From Synergistaceae bacterium (GTDB lineage Bacteria > Synergistota > Synergistia > Synergistales > Synergistaceae): 36,247 bases of DNA. The position numbers were made by a program, and so were the translations under genes. The notes beneath the pieces were generated by a model, which saw only the letters and a program-made list of their open reading frames with translations, did no database searches and had not been told where the DNA came from. The stretch's first letter is position 1. Every line of letters begins with the position of its first letter. Shown here one piece after another: positions 1-6,606 of the stretch. The stretch covers positions 1 to 36,247 of the forward strand of contig JAISFV010000010.1 of NCBI GenBank assembly GCA_031263445.1, in the 5' to 3' direction.

Positions 1-235
1 TGTCGGCGCCGCTCGCACCCCACAGCTCGATTCTGTAAGAGGCGCTATGCGGCGCGATGAAAGTTTGAACACAATCCGTTTCGGAAAACGTATATTCAAA
101 AACCCGTCCCGCTCCATTCTCCGGTCCGTTACCGGCGTCAACGGACGAATATGCGTGACACAAGCCAGAAACCAACAAAATGATGACGACGGAGAGCGCC
201 GCAAAAAACATAAAACGATGACGTCTGCCCGACAT
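1..235 (-). CDS. secreted protein, N-terminal fragment (runs off window)
   Basis: Read on the minus strand, an ATG at 235 opens a frame that stays open to the window edge (78 codons, 3' end missing). The start is supported by a GGAGG about 8 nt upstream. The first 28 residues form a Sec-type signal peptide: a basic n-region (SGRRHR), a hydrophobic core (ALSVVIILLVSGL) and a likely cleavage site after CHA. The mature part contains FEYTFSETDCVQTFIAPHS and then SYRIELWGASGA. That pattern resembles the opening of glycine-rich surface or secreted proteins, in which a beta-sandwich motif (YKIELWGASGG) precedes a glycine-rich stretch. The family suggestion is from memory of that motif only. The product is exported; its function is unknown. 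Confidence 0.72.
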   Translation of the reverse strand, partial: MSGRRHRFMFFAALSVVIILLVSGLCHAYSSVDAGNGPENGAGRVFEYTFSETDCVQTFIAPHSASYRIELWGASGAD

Positions 236-487
236 TTCAATATCCTCCCTCACGAATTCAGGATTTTGCGGAAAAACCTATAATTTATGGCGCAGTTGCC
301 GTTGAACCAGTCAGAGGACAATCCATCCTGTTGCCAGGTATATTATACCAAGTCTATGGCTGTATCGTTTCATATTCCTCAGCGCAGCGAAACTCCGCTG
401 GCGAAAAAATTTGGGCGCCTCTGAGGGCGTGATATAATCTAATGAAAGTGTCTAAAAATAAACTTGCCATATTATTTTTTTGTTTCG

Positions 488-668
488 ACAAATTGTATAG
501 CTCTAATCACCGTGAAAAGCATCGTTCAAAATATGAATTGCGGAAAACTCTTCATCCGTGACACCTATTCCTTTTTCGTATATTTTTTCATCAAGAACAC
601 AGCTCATTGTCAAAAGTCTCTTTATGGGTTGTGGTTGAGCCAATAAGACTCAAGAATGATGCTTGGTT
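488..668 (-). pseudogene. ISAzo13-family transposase, decayed C-terminal remnant
   Basis: Minus-strand translation gives SLIGSTTTHKETF (about 653-615) in one frame. After a frameshift near 610 it continues as MSCVLDEKIYEKGIGVTDEE and then a segment ending FHGD. A TAG stop (503-505) interrupts what would read FHGDxxYTI; the residues after the stop are SYTI. ISAzo13-type transposases end with the pattern 'LIG/NTTT..GL.VKCVLD...YEKGIKISDEE...FHGEWNYTI', so the match is residue by residue apart from one frameshift and a Trp-to-stop change. Only about the last 60 residues remain and no terminal inverted repeats were seen. It is a dead IS remnant marking this edge as an accessory zone. Confidence 0.68.
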
Positions 669-682
669 TATGTGTGTCATCT

Positions 683-1084
683 TTATAGATGCCGTTCTTT
701 GAATTGCAAGGGAGTCAAAATCTCCGGGCGTTCACAGTCCACACAAGAAAAATCCTTGTCTCCGCTTACAAGTACATCAATATCGGCATCCATCGCTGAT
801 ATGAGAATGGGATAATCCTTCTCGTCGCGGATGTGCGGCAATTCTGTTTTCGTAATCTTTAACGGCGAATAAACCAATTCATAGGACAGCTCCTTCAGAA
901 ACTCGTCTAAATCGCCTCTTTTTTGTCTGAATTTGCGCTCGAAGACTATAAAAAGTTCTTCCAGCGAGAACATGCAGATACAAAGATCGTATTTTAACAT
1001 GATTTCTTTAAGTATGGCCGCTACGCCGCCATCGCGGAACAAAGCGGCGGATACGAGAATGTTGGTGTCAACCATTACGCGCAT
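683..1084 (-). CDS. PIN-domain ribonuclease toxin (VapC-like)
   Basis: A PIN-family nuclease of about 133 residues. The N-terminus reads MRVMVDTNILVSAALF, with the first PIN acidic residue in DTN. Further acidic residues follow in EELFIVFE, in DEKDYPILISAMDADIDVLVSGDKDF (the D-x-x-I/L-x-x-A and SGDKDF motifs), and in EILTPLQF near the end. PIN toxins of type II systems cut tRNA or rRNA in a metal-dependent manner. The frame is open further upstream to 1135, but the ATG at 1084 (or 1075) puts the start directly before the conserved VDTN, so I prefer it. It overlaps the 3' end of the AbrB-type antitoxin gene by 17 bp, the usual antitoxin-first arrangement. The RNA target cannot be inferred. Confidence 0.85.
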   Translation of the reverse strand: MRVMVDTNILVSAALFRDGGVAAILKEIMLKYDLCICMFSLEELFIVFERKFRQKRGDLDEFLKELSYELVYSPLKITKTELPHIRDEKDYPILISAMDADIDVLVSGDKDFSCVDCERPEILTPLQFKERHL

Positions 1085-1343
1085 ATCGTTTGTTGTAAAG
1101 CTCACTTCTAACGTTTTTGCACAGATCAACGACATCTTTTTCGTTGCCGATCCCGGCTTTTTCAGCCTCCTCAGCCATAACCGACTGCAATTTCTCCAAG
1201 GCTATTTGGGAAGAATTCAGGAGCACGACCTTGCCCCCTTCATCAAGGAACATGACCTTATCCCCCTCTTTAATCCCGAGTTTTCTGCGAATCTGTATCG
1301 GGATGGTAATCTGTCCGCTCGTTGTAACTTTAGCCAGTTCCAT
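1068..1343 (-). CDS. AbrB/SpoVT-type antitoxin of PIN toxin
   Basis: A 91-residue protein whose first 45 residues form a swapped-hairpin AbrB/MazE-like DNA-binding domain: VTTSGQITIPIQIRRKLGI, then KEGDKVMFLDEGGKVVL. The remainder, rich in Glu, Lys and Ala, would wrap the toxin. The start at 1343 is fixed because an in-frame TGA lies two codons upstream. A purine-rich stretch (AAGGAAGGTGG) lies about 12 nt before it, slightly far for a ribosome site. The gene precedes and overlaps the PIN toxin. Antitoxins of this type usually repress their own promoter, so autoregulation from the promoter near 1381 is expected but not shown. Confidence 0.85.
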   Translation of the reverse strand: MELAKVTTSGQITIPIQIRRKLGIKEGDKVMFLDEGGKVVLLNSSQIALEKLQSVMAEEAEKAGIGNEKDVVDLCKNVRSELYNKRYARNG

Positions 1344-1380
1344 ATCGGGTCATGCCACCTTCCTTAAAAACCTTAAATTC

Positions 1381-1386
1381 ATTATA
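1381..1386 (-). promoter_or_regulatory. -10 box of toxin-antitoxin promoter
   Basis: On the minus strand a perfect TATAAT lies 38-43 bp upstream of the antitoxin start, which gives a leader of about 30 nt. No good -35 is seen; the best is a TGTCA-like stretch near 1405-1410. A weak -35 would suit a promoter repressed by the AbrB-type antitoxin. Confidence 0.45.
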
Positions 1387-1537
1387 ACATTGTCTGGCCT
1401 CTTGTGACAGAAATCTGCTCCGTGATCAGCCATACATGGACACAACGTGGGCGTTCACTCCGGTCGTTCTCGCGGCACGGATGATGGCGGCGGCGGGGAG
1501 CAAACCTTAACTCAGAGAGAACTATGGCAGGGAATCC

Positions 1538-1828
1538 TTGAAAATTATGAGGGAACGGGATTATGATAACTCTAAGAAGAGAATAGCCTTAAGGTTCATC
1601 GGGCATATCCTGAGACTACAGGACAAGGACATCGGCTCCGAACTGAGGGGGGAATTTTTGATGCAGTTCATACCGCTGAGCGAATACAGGAAATTGTCGG
1701 CAATCGAGGACGCCAAGGAGGAAAGGACGCTTGAAGTGGCCCGTTCCATGATTTCAGAGGGATTGCCCCTTGAAACAATTAAGAAATGCACGGGGCTTGA
1801 CGAGGACGACATTCTCGCATTAGGTTAA
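1538..1828 (+). pseudogene. C-terminal fragment, Rpn/PD-(D/E)XK nuclease family (probable)
   Basis: An open frame of 96 codons starting at a TTG (or the ATG at 1547). Its last 40 residues read KEERTLEVARSMISEGLPLE and then TIKKCTGLDEDDILAL. This is the typical tail of Rpn-type recombination-promoting nucleases and related PD-(D/E)XK 'transposase' proteins: a charged helix followed by a short helix-turn-helix-like segment. The catalytic PD-(D/E)XK core, normally about 200 residues, is not in frame upstream, and 1430-1537 gave no matching translation. I therefore call it a truncated relic, although a small stand-alone protein cannot be excluded. The N-terminal half (RIALRFIGHILRLQDKDIG) is not recognised. 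Confidence 0.5.
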
Positions 1829-2125
1829 TCCAGCGAAACAGGGCTAATTCCAAAATTCAGACTCCTCAGCGAAAGCCTTTTTTGTGTACGGTTACTCATA
1901 TTTAACCCGCTGTGTCATGTGAGGGCCACAATGAGGGCATGTTGTTATGAATGCCGTCAAGGGTCTCAAAAGTGGACGTAAAGTTACCGCAAACAGAACG
2001 TAAAAAGAATAGCTGGGCAGTTTTCGGACGCGAAAAGGGCTTAAAATGGGCGGCTTGTTCCTTTTGTGTCACAAACCGCAGTGCAATGGCATTAATAACG
2101 TTCCGGATGTTTACGACGTTTTGGC

Positions 2126-2163
2126 GGCCCGGATAAGGGCTTTGCGTAGCAAAGTCCAGGGCC
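2126..2163. repeat. REP-like nested palindrome
   Basis: GGCCC (2126-2130) pairs with GGGCC (2159-2163). Nested inside, CTTTGC (2140-2145) pairs with GCAAAG (2149-2154) around a 3-nt loop. There is no T-run, so it is not an intrinsic terminator. The layout (short outer stem, asymmetric bulge, tight inner stem) is that of extragenic palindromic elements. Confidence 0.55.
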
Positions 2164-2181
2164 GACACAAAATGTGGCGGA

Positions 2182-2248
2182 GGTTTGCCGTGAGAATGAG
2201 CGAAGCGATTGACCTAGGCAAACCAGAACCCGAGCCGCCTACTGGCGG
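2182..2248. repeat. two further palindromes next to the REP-like unit
   Basis: GGTTTGCC (2182-2189) is perfectly inverted in GGCAAACC (2217-2224), with a 27-nt loop containing GAGCGAAGCGATT. Immediately after, CCGCC (2235-2239) pairs with GGCGG (2244-2248) over a 4-nt loop. With the 2126-2163 unit this makes three hairpins in about 125 bp. Confidence 0.5.
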
Positions 2249-2322
2249 TGAAGCGTAAACAGTCCTGTTATGTGCAGTACGGCCCTTTTTACAATTTTTT
2301 TTATTCCTGAGATTTCTTCATA

Positions 2323-2844
2323 TTATTTTGATTGTCCATTTATTTTCTCCATTAATTCTTTTGTACATTCTTCTACTGTTTTATTTGGCGTGTCTATTAT
2401 TATATGTTCTTCTTCCCATAAGTCATATTCTCTTTTTATTATTTCTTCCCATGTCGGTAATTTTAAATTAGCAATTTCATTTCTTCTTTTTTCAATTCTT
2501 TTTATATGTTCAATTTTGTCTGAACATATAATTTCTATATTTATGTATTTACAATTATTTTTTAACGCAACATTATTCCATTCTTCACGAGTTAATTTTA
2601 TGGGATTACATTGATCAGAAATAACATTGTTTCCAATTTTTAAATTATCTTCAGCAATTCTATACGCCAATCTATAACCTTCCCCTTGAACATTAAAATT
2701 ACATAAATCCCTAATTCCTTGTTCTATTGTATCTATTCTAATATAAACAGCATCTAATAATTTTGAGATATTTTTTGCCAATGTTGATTTTCCAGTTCCA
2801 GGTAATCCTGAGAATATATATAAAATTGGAGAAAATTTTCTCAT
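2323..2844 (-). CDS. P-loop kinase-like ATPase (AAA_33/zeta-toxin-like)
   Basis: About 173 residues starting at the ATG at 2844, where MRKFSPILYIF leads directly into the P-loop; an in-frame ATG at 2877 would add 11 residues. The Walker A is SGLPGTGKSTLAK (about residues 13-20 for the GxxGxGK part). It is followed by a short beta strand and an Asp (YIRIDTIE) and by VISDQCNP, a Walker-B-like strand. This is the arrangement of small nucleotide, sugar or antibiotic kinases of the AAA_33 group. IEIICSDKIEHIKRIEKRR resembles the lid region of such kinases, with basic residues contacting phosphate. The substrate is unknown. Codon use is extremely AT-rich (Ile ATA, Asn AAT, Lys AAA), unlike the GC-rich core genes, so recent horizontal acquisition is likely. 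Confidence 0.72.
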   Translation of the reverse strand: MRKFSPILYIFSGLPGTGKSTLAKNISKLLDAVYIRIDTIEQGIRDLCNFNVQGEGYRLAYRIAEDNLKIGNNVISDQCNPIKLTREEWNNVALKNNCKYINIEIICSDKIEHIKRIEKRRNEIANLKLPTWEEIIKREYDLWEEEHIIIDTPNKTVEECTKELMEKINGQSK

Positions 2845-3334
2845 AAGATTATTTTCCCATAAAGTTTTTTTTGTCAACTATTTTTGCATTATATTTACAA
2901 AAAATTTGGGCCGTATTGCACATAACCCATAAATAGACGCAGTTTTATATTCGCAATAATAAACTAGAAAACTCCTTGCATTCGCGATGTTTATCGGCAT
3001 TCTTCTATTCAAAATACGCAACTCCTTTTCCGTGTCTTCTATTTGAAATACGCAATAGTTTCTATGATTGTTTTGCGTTTCCATATTTCCCTCAATTTTG
3101 AGTTTACGCCGCAAACCACCGATACAGTTCCTCGAACCGACCTGGCAGAAGAAATCATGATACTCAGCAGACGGTTAAGCCCGTGACTTTTACGGCTAAA
3201 TTTACGCGGTATCTGCGCGGCGTGAATCCGTCCCGCTTTCATTGCCGAAGTCACCGACCCTCGGCAGAGCCGGAAGTTTACCATATTATTAATTATCAGC
3301 GCGAGTGGCAGCATAGACGGAAAAAACGAAGCTA
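2845..3334. other. gene-poor AT-rich to mixed stretch
   Basis: About 490 bp without a supported gene. The composition changes abruptly near 3100, from AT-rich (like the kinase gene) to mixed. Two minus-strand frames (2878-3114, 78 codons; 3039-3341, 100 codons) lack recognisable content. A frame on the plus strand, 3181-3350, is also unrecognised. The stretch may contain eroded foreign genes. Confidence 0.4.
3001..3055. repeat. 21-bp imperfect direct repeat
   Basis: TCTTCTATTCAAAATACGCA (3001-3020) recurs as TCTTCTATTTGAAATACGCA (3035-3054) with two differences, and both are followed by A. The unit spacing is 34 bp. Only two copies are present. Confidence 0.55.
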
Positions 3335-3367
3335 TTGACAAGATTGAACGCGAAAAGGTAATATAAT
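3335..3367 (+). promoter_or_regulatory. promoter for the exported TPR protein
   Basis: TTGACA at 3335-3340 is followed by TAATAT at 3359-3364 (18-bp spacer). A perfect TATAAT overlaps at 3362-3367, but with a 21-bp spacer. Transcription would start near 3372, giving a leader of almost 200 nt to the CDS at 3568. Confidence 0.55.
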
Positions 3368-3506
3368 GACGCTATCATACAAAATTAAATGGCTATTTAT
3401 AATTTTAACCTTGAAATTTTAAGAGTTGATGCCTTGACGGGCCTGGTCTAAGGAGATGACATTTTAATATACATGGAAAAATTTTTTTGATATCGCCGCA
3501 GGTACC

Positions 3507-3563
3507 ATGACCTCAAAACATGATAAACTATCGCAAGCGGTTCCGCCTCGCGAAGAGGCGTGA
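3507..3563 (+). other. possible 18-codon upstream ORF
   Basis: ATG at 3507 with an AGGT 3 nt before it opens a short frame, MTSKHDKLSQAVPPREEA, that stops (TGA 3561-3563) only 4 nt before the preferred start at 3568. This close stop-start spacing would allow translational coupling. There is no homology evidence, so it may be chance. Confidence 0.25.
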
Positions 3564-3567
3564 GGCA

Positions 3568-5523
3568 ATGGGCTGTGTCCCAGATGGGAGGCGATACACA
3601 ATAAAGAGTCTGTCTTTTGGCCGTGCTGCCCTGACGGGCCTGTTGATTTTAATGCTCCTGTGTCCGGCGTCCTTCGCGGCGGACGTCGTCTCGTCGCCTG
3701 TGCTGGACAGGGAAGCATCCGAAAAGGCTTTTCTGGAGGCCTGCGACTATCTTTTGAAGAACCGGCCCTGGAACTGCCTGGATTCCCTGGAAGAGGCGCT
3801 GAGGCTCAACATATATTACATCGACGCATATTACGTGAGGAGCCTCGCACTCCGAAAAATGGGGCGCTATGCGGACGCCATACGGGCGATGTCATCGTAC
3901 CTGGAGGTCCGGTACGACGATTACAGGGCGCGGATAATCCTGGACAGCATGAGAGGCCAGCACGAGATCCTACGGGGCGCGCTCTTCCCAGGGGATTCCG
4001 CTTACGGCCTATACTTCGAAAAACAGCAGACCGGCGTGTTTTTTAAGATCCCGCTTTACGACAGGACAGCGTATGCCGGCATGAACGGGCTGGGGAAGAT
4101 CAGCGCCGCTTACGGCACCGTCTTTGTCTGCGACGCGCTGGGCGGTGCCGTCTGGTTTTCGGACCGCTCCGGGAGACAGCGGATGGGGCGTTTCGATATC
4201 GAGGCGCCAGTTGCGGCGGCCCAGCTCTCCCCTTCTGAGGCGCTGATTTTCCAGAAAAGCGGCGACGTGGGCAGGCTTTCTATAGACACCAGGCCGTGGA
4301 GCGCGTCGCGGGAGGACATGGGAAGACTTGACGATTGCGAGAGCGTCTCGGACGCGGCCGTGATCGACTCCACTATGATAGCCGTGACGGACAGGACAGG
4401 GCGGGCGGTGCGGTTCTACAGCCTCCCGTCACTGGATGCCGTCGCGTCGTGGCGCCCCAGGGACAGCGACGCATCACTCAGGGTTTTCGAACCGGTCGCC
4501 GCCTCGGCGCGCGGCCCGTTCGTCGCCGTAGCCGACAGGGGCAACGGGAAGGTTTACGTCCTGGACTCGTACACACTGGCCGTCCAGGACGCCTTCAGCG
4601 TGGAGACGCCCAGGGATCTGGAGTGGGGCTCGCAGGGCGAACTGTTCGTCCTCTCGGAGAACGGGCGGCTATACCGCCGCTTCCCGATCATGCCGAGCGA
4701 CATGCCCCCGGAAATCGTCTCAAGCGGCATGAAGGACGCATGGAGCATTGCCTGGGCCCCAAGCGGCCCGGTCGTCTCGGACGTGAGCGGCAGGATATGG
4801 TGGGACGGCGGCATCCGCCCCGTGGCCGGAGAGGCTTTCGGCACGCTGAACCTCCACAGCCCGTGGATCGACGAGAGCGAGGCTGACGGCGCACCGAAGC
4901 TCATGCTGCGCGCTTCCGCCTCATCCGTCTTTCAGGGCTTTATAGAGGACAGGACGCCGGACACCCAGGCCGTCTGGAGGGATGAGTCGCGCCCGTCGTC
5001 CGTGAGCATGGTGAGCGCCGAAAACTCCGGCGGGGTTTTTTATTATTCGCCGAACGTGGCTGATAATATCGTAAACGACGACGTCAGGCGGGCGCTCACG
5101 GTCTCGGACGTAATCGGCGACATCGCCGGGGCATCCCGTTCAGGGACTCCGCTGCCCAAGGCGCTGGTGCTGGACACGAGGCTGTCCGGCACGGACGGGG
5201 AACTGGAGGCGCTCTTCGCGCTCGCCCTCCAGAACGGCATACGAGTCGACCTATGGGCTTTAAGACGACCGGCCTCCATGCGCCTGACGCACATCTCGCA
5301 AGCCACGCTCGGTCAGGTCTATTACACTTCGAGGCTCGGCAACGCGCCGCTTGAGGGCAGGACGGAGTGGATGCTGAGCATACCGCTCCCGCCGGACCAC
5401 ACCACGTATGGCTATCCTTCCGAAGCCACGCTGTCAGTCTTCGCTACGATAGACGTCATCCAGTTTGCCGACTGGATACCGATCTGGCCCTCCGTGCTGC
5501 AAAGGGCGCCGCGCAGCGACTGA
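3568..5523 (+). CDS. exported TPR plus propeller-like protein
   Basis: A 651-residue protein of unknown specific function. The N-terminus carries a signal peptide (ALTGLLILMLLCPASFA, probable cleavage at SFA-A), so it acts outside the inner membrane. Residues about 45-130 look like two or three tetratricopeptide repeats (AFLEACDYLLKNRPWNCLDS, AYYVRSLALRKMGRYADAIR). The middle, about 150-450, has repeated short strands with aromatic and Asp/Gly pairs (GAVWFSDRSGRQ, GKVYVLDSYTL, GELFVLSENGRLYRR, GRIWWDGGI), typical of a beta-propeller. The last ~130 residues contain PKALVLDTRLSG, then a helix and NGIRVDLWAL, a possible alpha/beta fold. I chose the start at 3568 because it leaves a compact signal peptide; the frame is open from 3520. 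It precedes meaB by 73 nt. Confidence 0.7.
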   Translation: MGCVPDGRRYTIKSLSFGRAALTGLLILMLLCPASFAADVVSSPVLDREASEKAFLEACDYLLKNRPWNCLDSLEEALRLNIYYIDAYYVRSLALRKMGRYADAIRAMSSYLEVRYDDYRARIILDSMRGQHEILRGALFPGDSAYGLYFEKQQTGVFFKIPLYDRTAYAGMNGLGKISAAYGTVFVCDALGGAVWFSDRSGRQRMGRFDIEAPVAAAQLSPSEALIFQKSGDVGRLSIDTRPWSASREDMGRLDDCESVSDAAVIDSTMIAVTDRTGRAVRFYSLPSLDAVASWRPRDSDASLRVFEPVAASARGPFVAVADRGNGKVYVLDSYTLAVQDAFSVETPRDLEWGSQGELFVLSENGRLYRRFPIMPSDMPPEIVSSGMKDAWSIAWAPSGPVVSDVSGRIWWDGGIRPVAGEAFGTLNLHSPWIDESEADGAPKLMLRASASSVFQGFIEDRTPDTQAVWRDESRPSSVSMVSAENSGGVFYYSPNVADNIVNDDVRRALTVSDVIGDIAGASRSGTPLPKALVLDTRLSGTDGELEALFALALQNGIRVDLWALRRPASMRLTHISQATLGQVYYTSRLGNAPLEGRTEWMLSIPLPPDHTTYGYPSEATLSVFATIDVIQFADWIPIWPSVLQRAPRSD

Positions 5524-5596
5524 CGTTACGGGGATGAACGAGGCTTGACGGCCGCAAAAATCAAATATTTTCAGAAAACAGCGGGGAGGGGTACGT

Positions 5597-6538
5597 ATGG
5601 ACGCGCTCGCAGAACGCGCGCTCGCCGGTGACCCGAGGTCCATAGCGAGGTTCATAAGTGTGATAGAGAGAGGCGGCACTGCCTCGTCTGAGCTGATGAG
5701 GCAGATTTACCACCGGACGGGGAATGCCCACACGATAGGCATTACGGGAAGCCCAGGGGCCGGGAAAAGCACGCTCGTCTCGCGGCTCATAGCGTCCTAC
5801 AGGGAGTCCGGCAAGACGGTCGGCGTCATAGCGGTCGACCCGTCCAGCCCGTTCACCGGCGGCGCGGTGCTGGGAGACCGCCTGAGAATGCAGGATCACG
5901 CGCTGGACGACGGTGTTTTCATCCGCAGCATGGGGTCGAGGGGAAACCTCGGCGGGCTGAGCGGGGCGACGCACGAGGCCGCGCTGGTGCTGGACGCGTG
6001 CGGATACGACGTCGTGCTGATCGAGACAGTGGGCGTGGGACAGTCCGAGGTAGACGTAATCAAGGCGAGCGACACGGTATGCCTGGTGCTGGTCCCTGGC
6101 GCAGGGGACGACGTGCAGGTGATGAAAGCCGGGATAATGGAGATAGCCGACGTTTTCGTGGTGAACAAGTCTGACCGCGACGGCGCGGAGAAGGTCGCTC
6201 TGGACGTCAAGGTGATGCTGGACCTCATCGCGAACCGCAAATGGCGCCCGCCTGTTTCGCTCGCATCCGCGCGGGATGGCGCAGGGATCGACGAGATAAC
6301 GGCCAACATCGCCCGCCACAGGGATCATCTGGCGGAGACGGAAGAGGGCCGGTCCCGCAGACTGTCGAAGATAAAGAACGAGGTGGAGGAAATACTGAGG
6401 CGCGGCGTATTCTCCCGCATAGAGAAGGCCTGGACGTTCGAGCAGACGGACGTCCTTGCTGACATCGACCGCAGGGCGACAGACCCGTACACGGTAGCGT
6501 CCGGACTGCTCGGCCGCGTGATCAGCCCAGATTCCTGA
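5597..6538 (+). CDS. meaB: MeaB/ArgK-family P-loop GTPase
   Basis: A 313-residue cytoplasmic GTPase of the SIMIBI class that, in characterised members, guards loading of adenosylcobalamin onto methylmalonyl-CoA mutase or related isomerases. Visible motifs are Walker [10 protein letters not shown] (residues 51-59), [19 protein letters not shown] (about 77-95, metal and nucleotide response), a switch-type ETVGVGQSE (143-151) and NKSD (190-193) for guanine recognition. The length is normal for the family. A strong ribosome site (GGAGGGG) lies about 7 nt before the ATG. No mutase subunit or cobalamin gene lies in this window, so the partner must be encoded elsewhere. It sits between the TPR protein and the rpiB-upp fusion on the same strand. 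Confidence 0.93.
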   Translation: MDALAERALAGDPRSIARFISVIERGGTASSELMRQIYHRTGNAHTIGITGSPGAGKSTLVSRLIASYRESGKTVGVIAVDPSSPFTGGAVLGDRLRMQDHALDDGVFIRSMGSRGNLGGLSGATHEAALVLDACGYDVVLIETVGVGQSEVDVIKASDTVCLVLVPGAGDDVQVMKAGIMEIADVFVVNKSDRDGAEKVALDVKVMLDLIANRKWRPPVSLASARDGAGIDEITANIARHRDHLAETEEGRSRRLSKIKNEVEEILRRGVFSRIEKAWTFEQTDVLADIDRRATDPYTVASGLLGRVISPDS

Positions 6539-6606
6539 AAGCCTGGTCATGTCCGTCAAGCGGCAACATATATGTTAAATTTTACAAATTACTGGGGGTC
6601 AGAGAG

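Larger units (their letters stand above)
1829..2322. other. gene-poor stretch with palindromes
   Basis: About 490 bp with no gene I trust. Frames of 60-88 codons exist on both strands (1902-2168 minus, 2046-2258 plus), but they run across strong palindromes and have no convincing start sites. The right half holds the REP-like units listed separately. Confidence 0.5.

Noticed and set aside
47-283. 78-codon plus-strand frame
   Set aside because: It lies opposite a minus-strand gene start with signal peptide and a good ribosome site (1-235); its protein is basic and featureless.
411-438. promoter-like TTGGGC / TATAAT with 16-bp spacer on the plus strand
   Set aside because: It points into the transposase remnant with no plus-strand gene to serve; the -35 is poor.
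464-646. 60-codon plus-strand frame
   Set aside because: Antisense to the recognisable ISAzo13 transposase remnant; no ribosome site.
1902-2168. 88-codon minus-strand frame (and 2046-2258 plus)
   Set aside because: Both frames cross the palindromes, have no clear start signals and no recognised domain; the composition looks like repeat-derived translation.
3001-3055. start of a CRISPR array
   Set aside because: Only two imperfect 21-bp copies, a 13-bp gap between them, and no cas genes nearby.
2878-3341. minus-strand frames of 78 and 100 codons
   Set aside because: They overlap each other, cross the composition break near 3100 and show no recognisable motif or ribosome site.
5561-6559. 332-codon minus-strand frame opposite meaB
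   Set aside because: Shadow frame of a GC-rich gene; the plus strand encodes a complete MeaB with all GTPase motifs.
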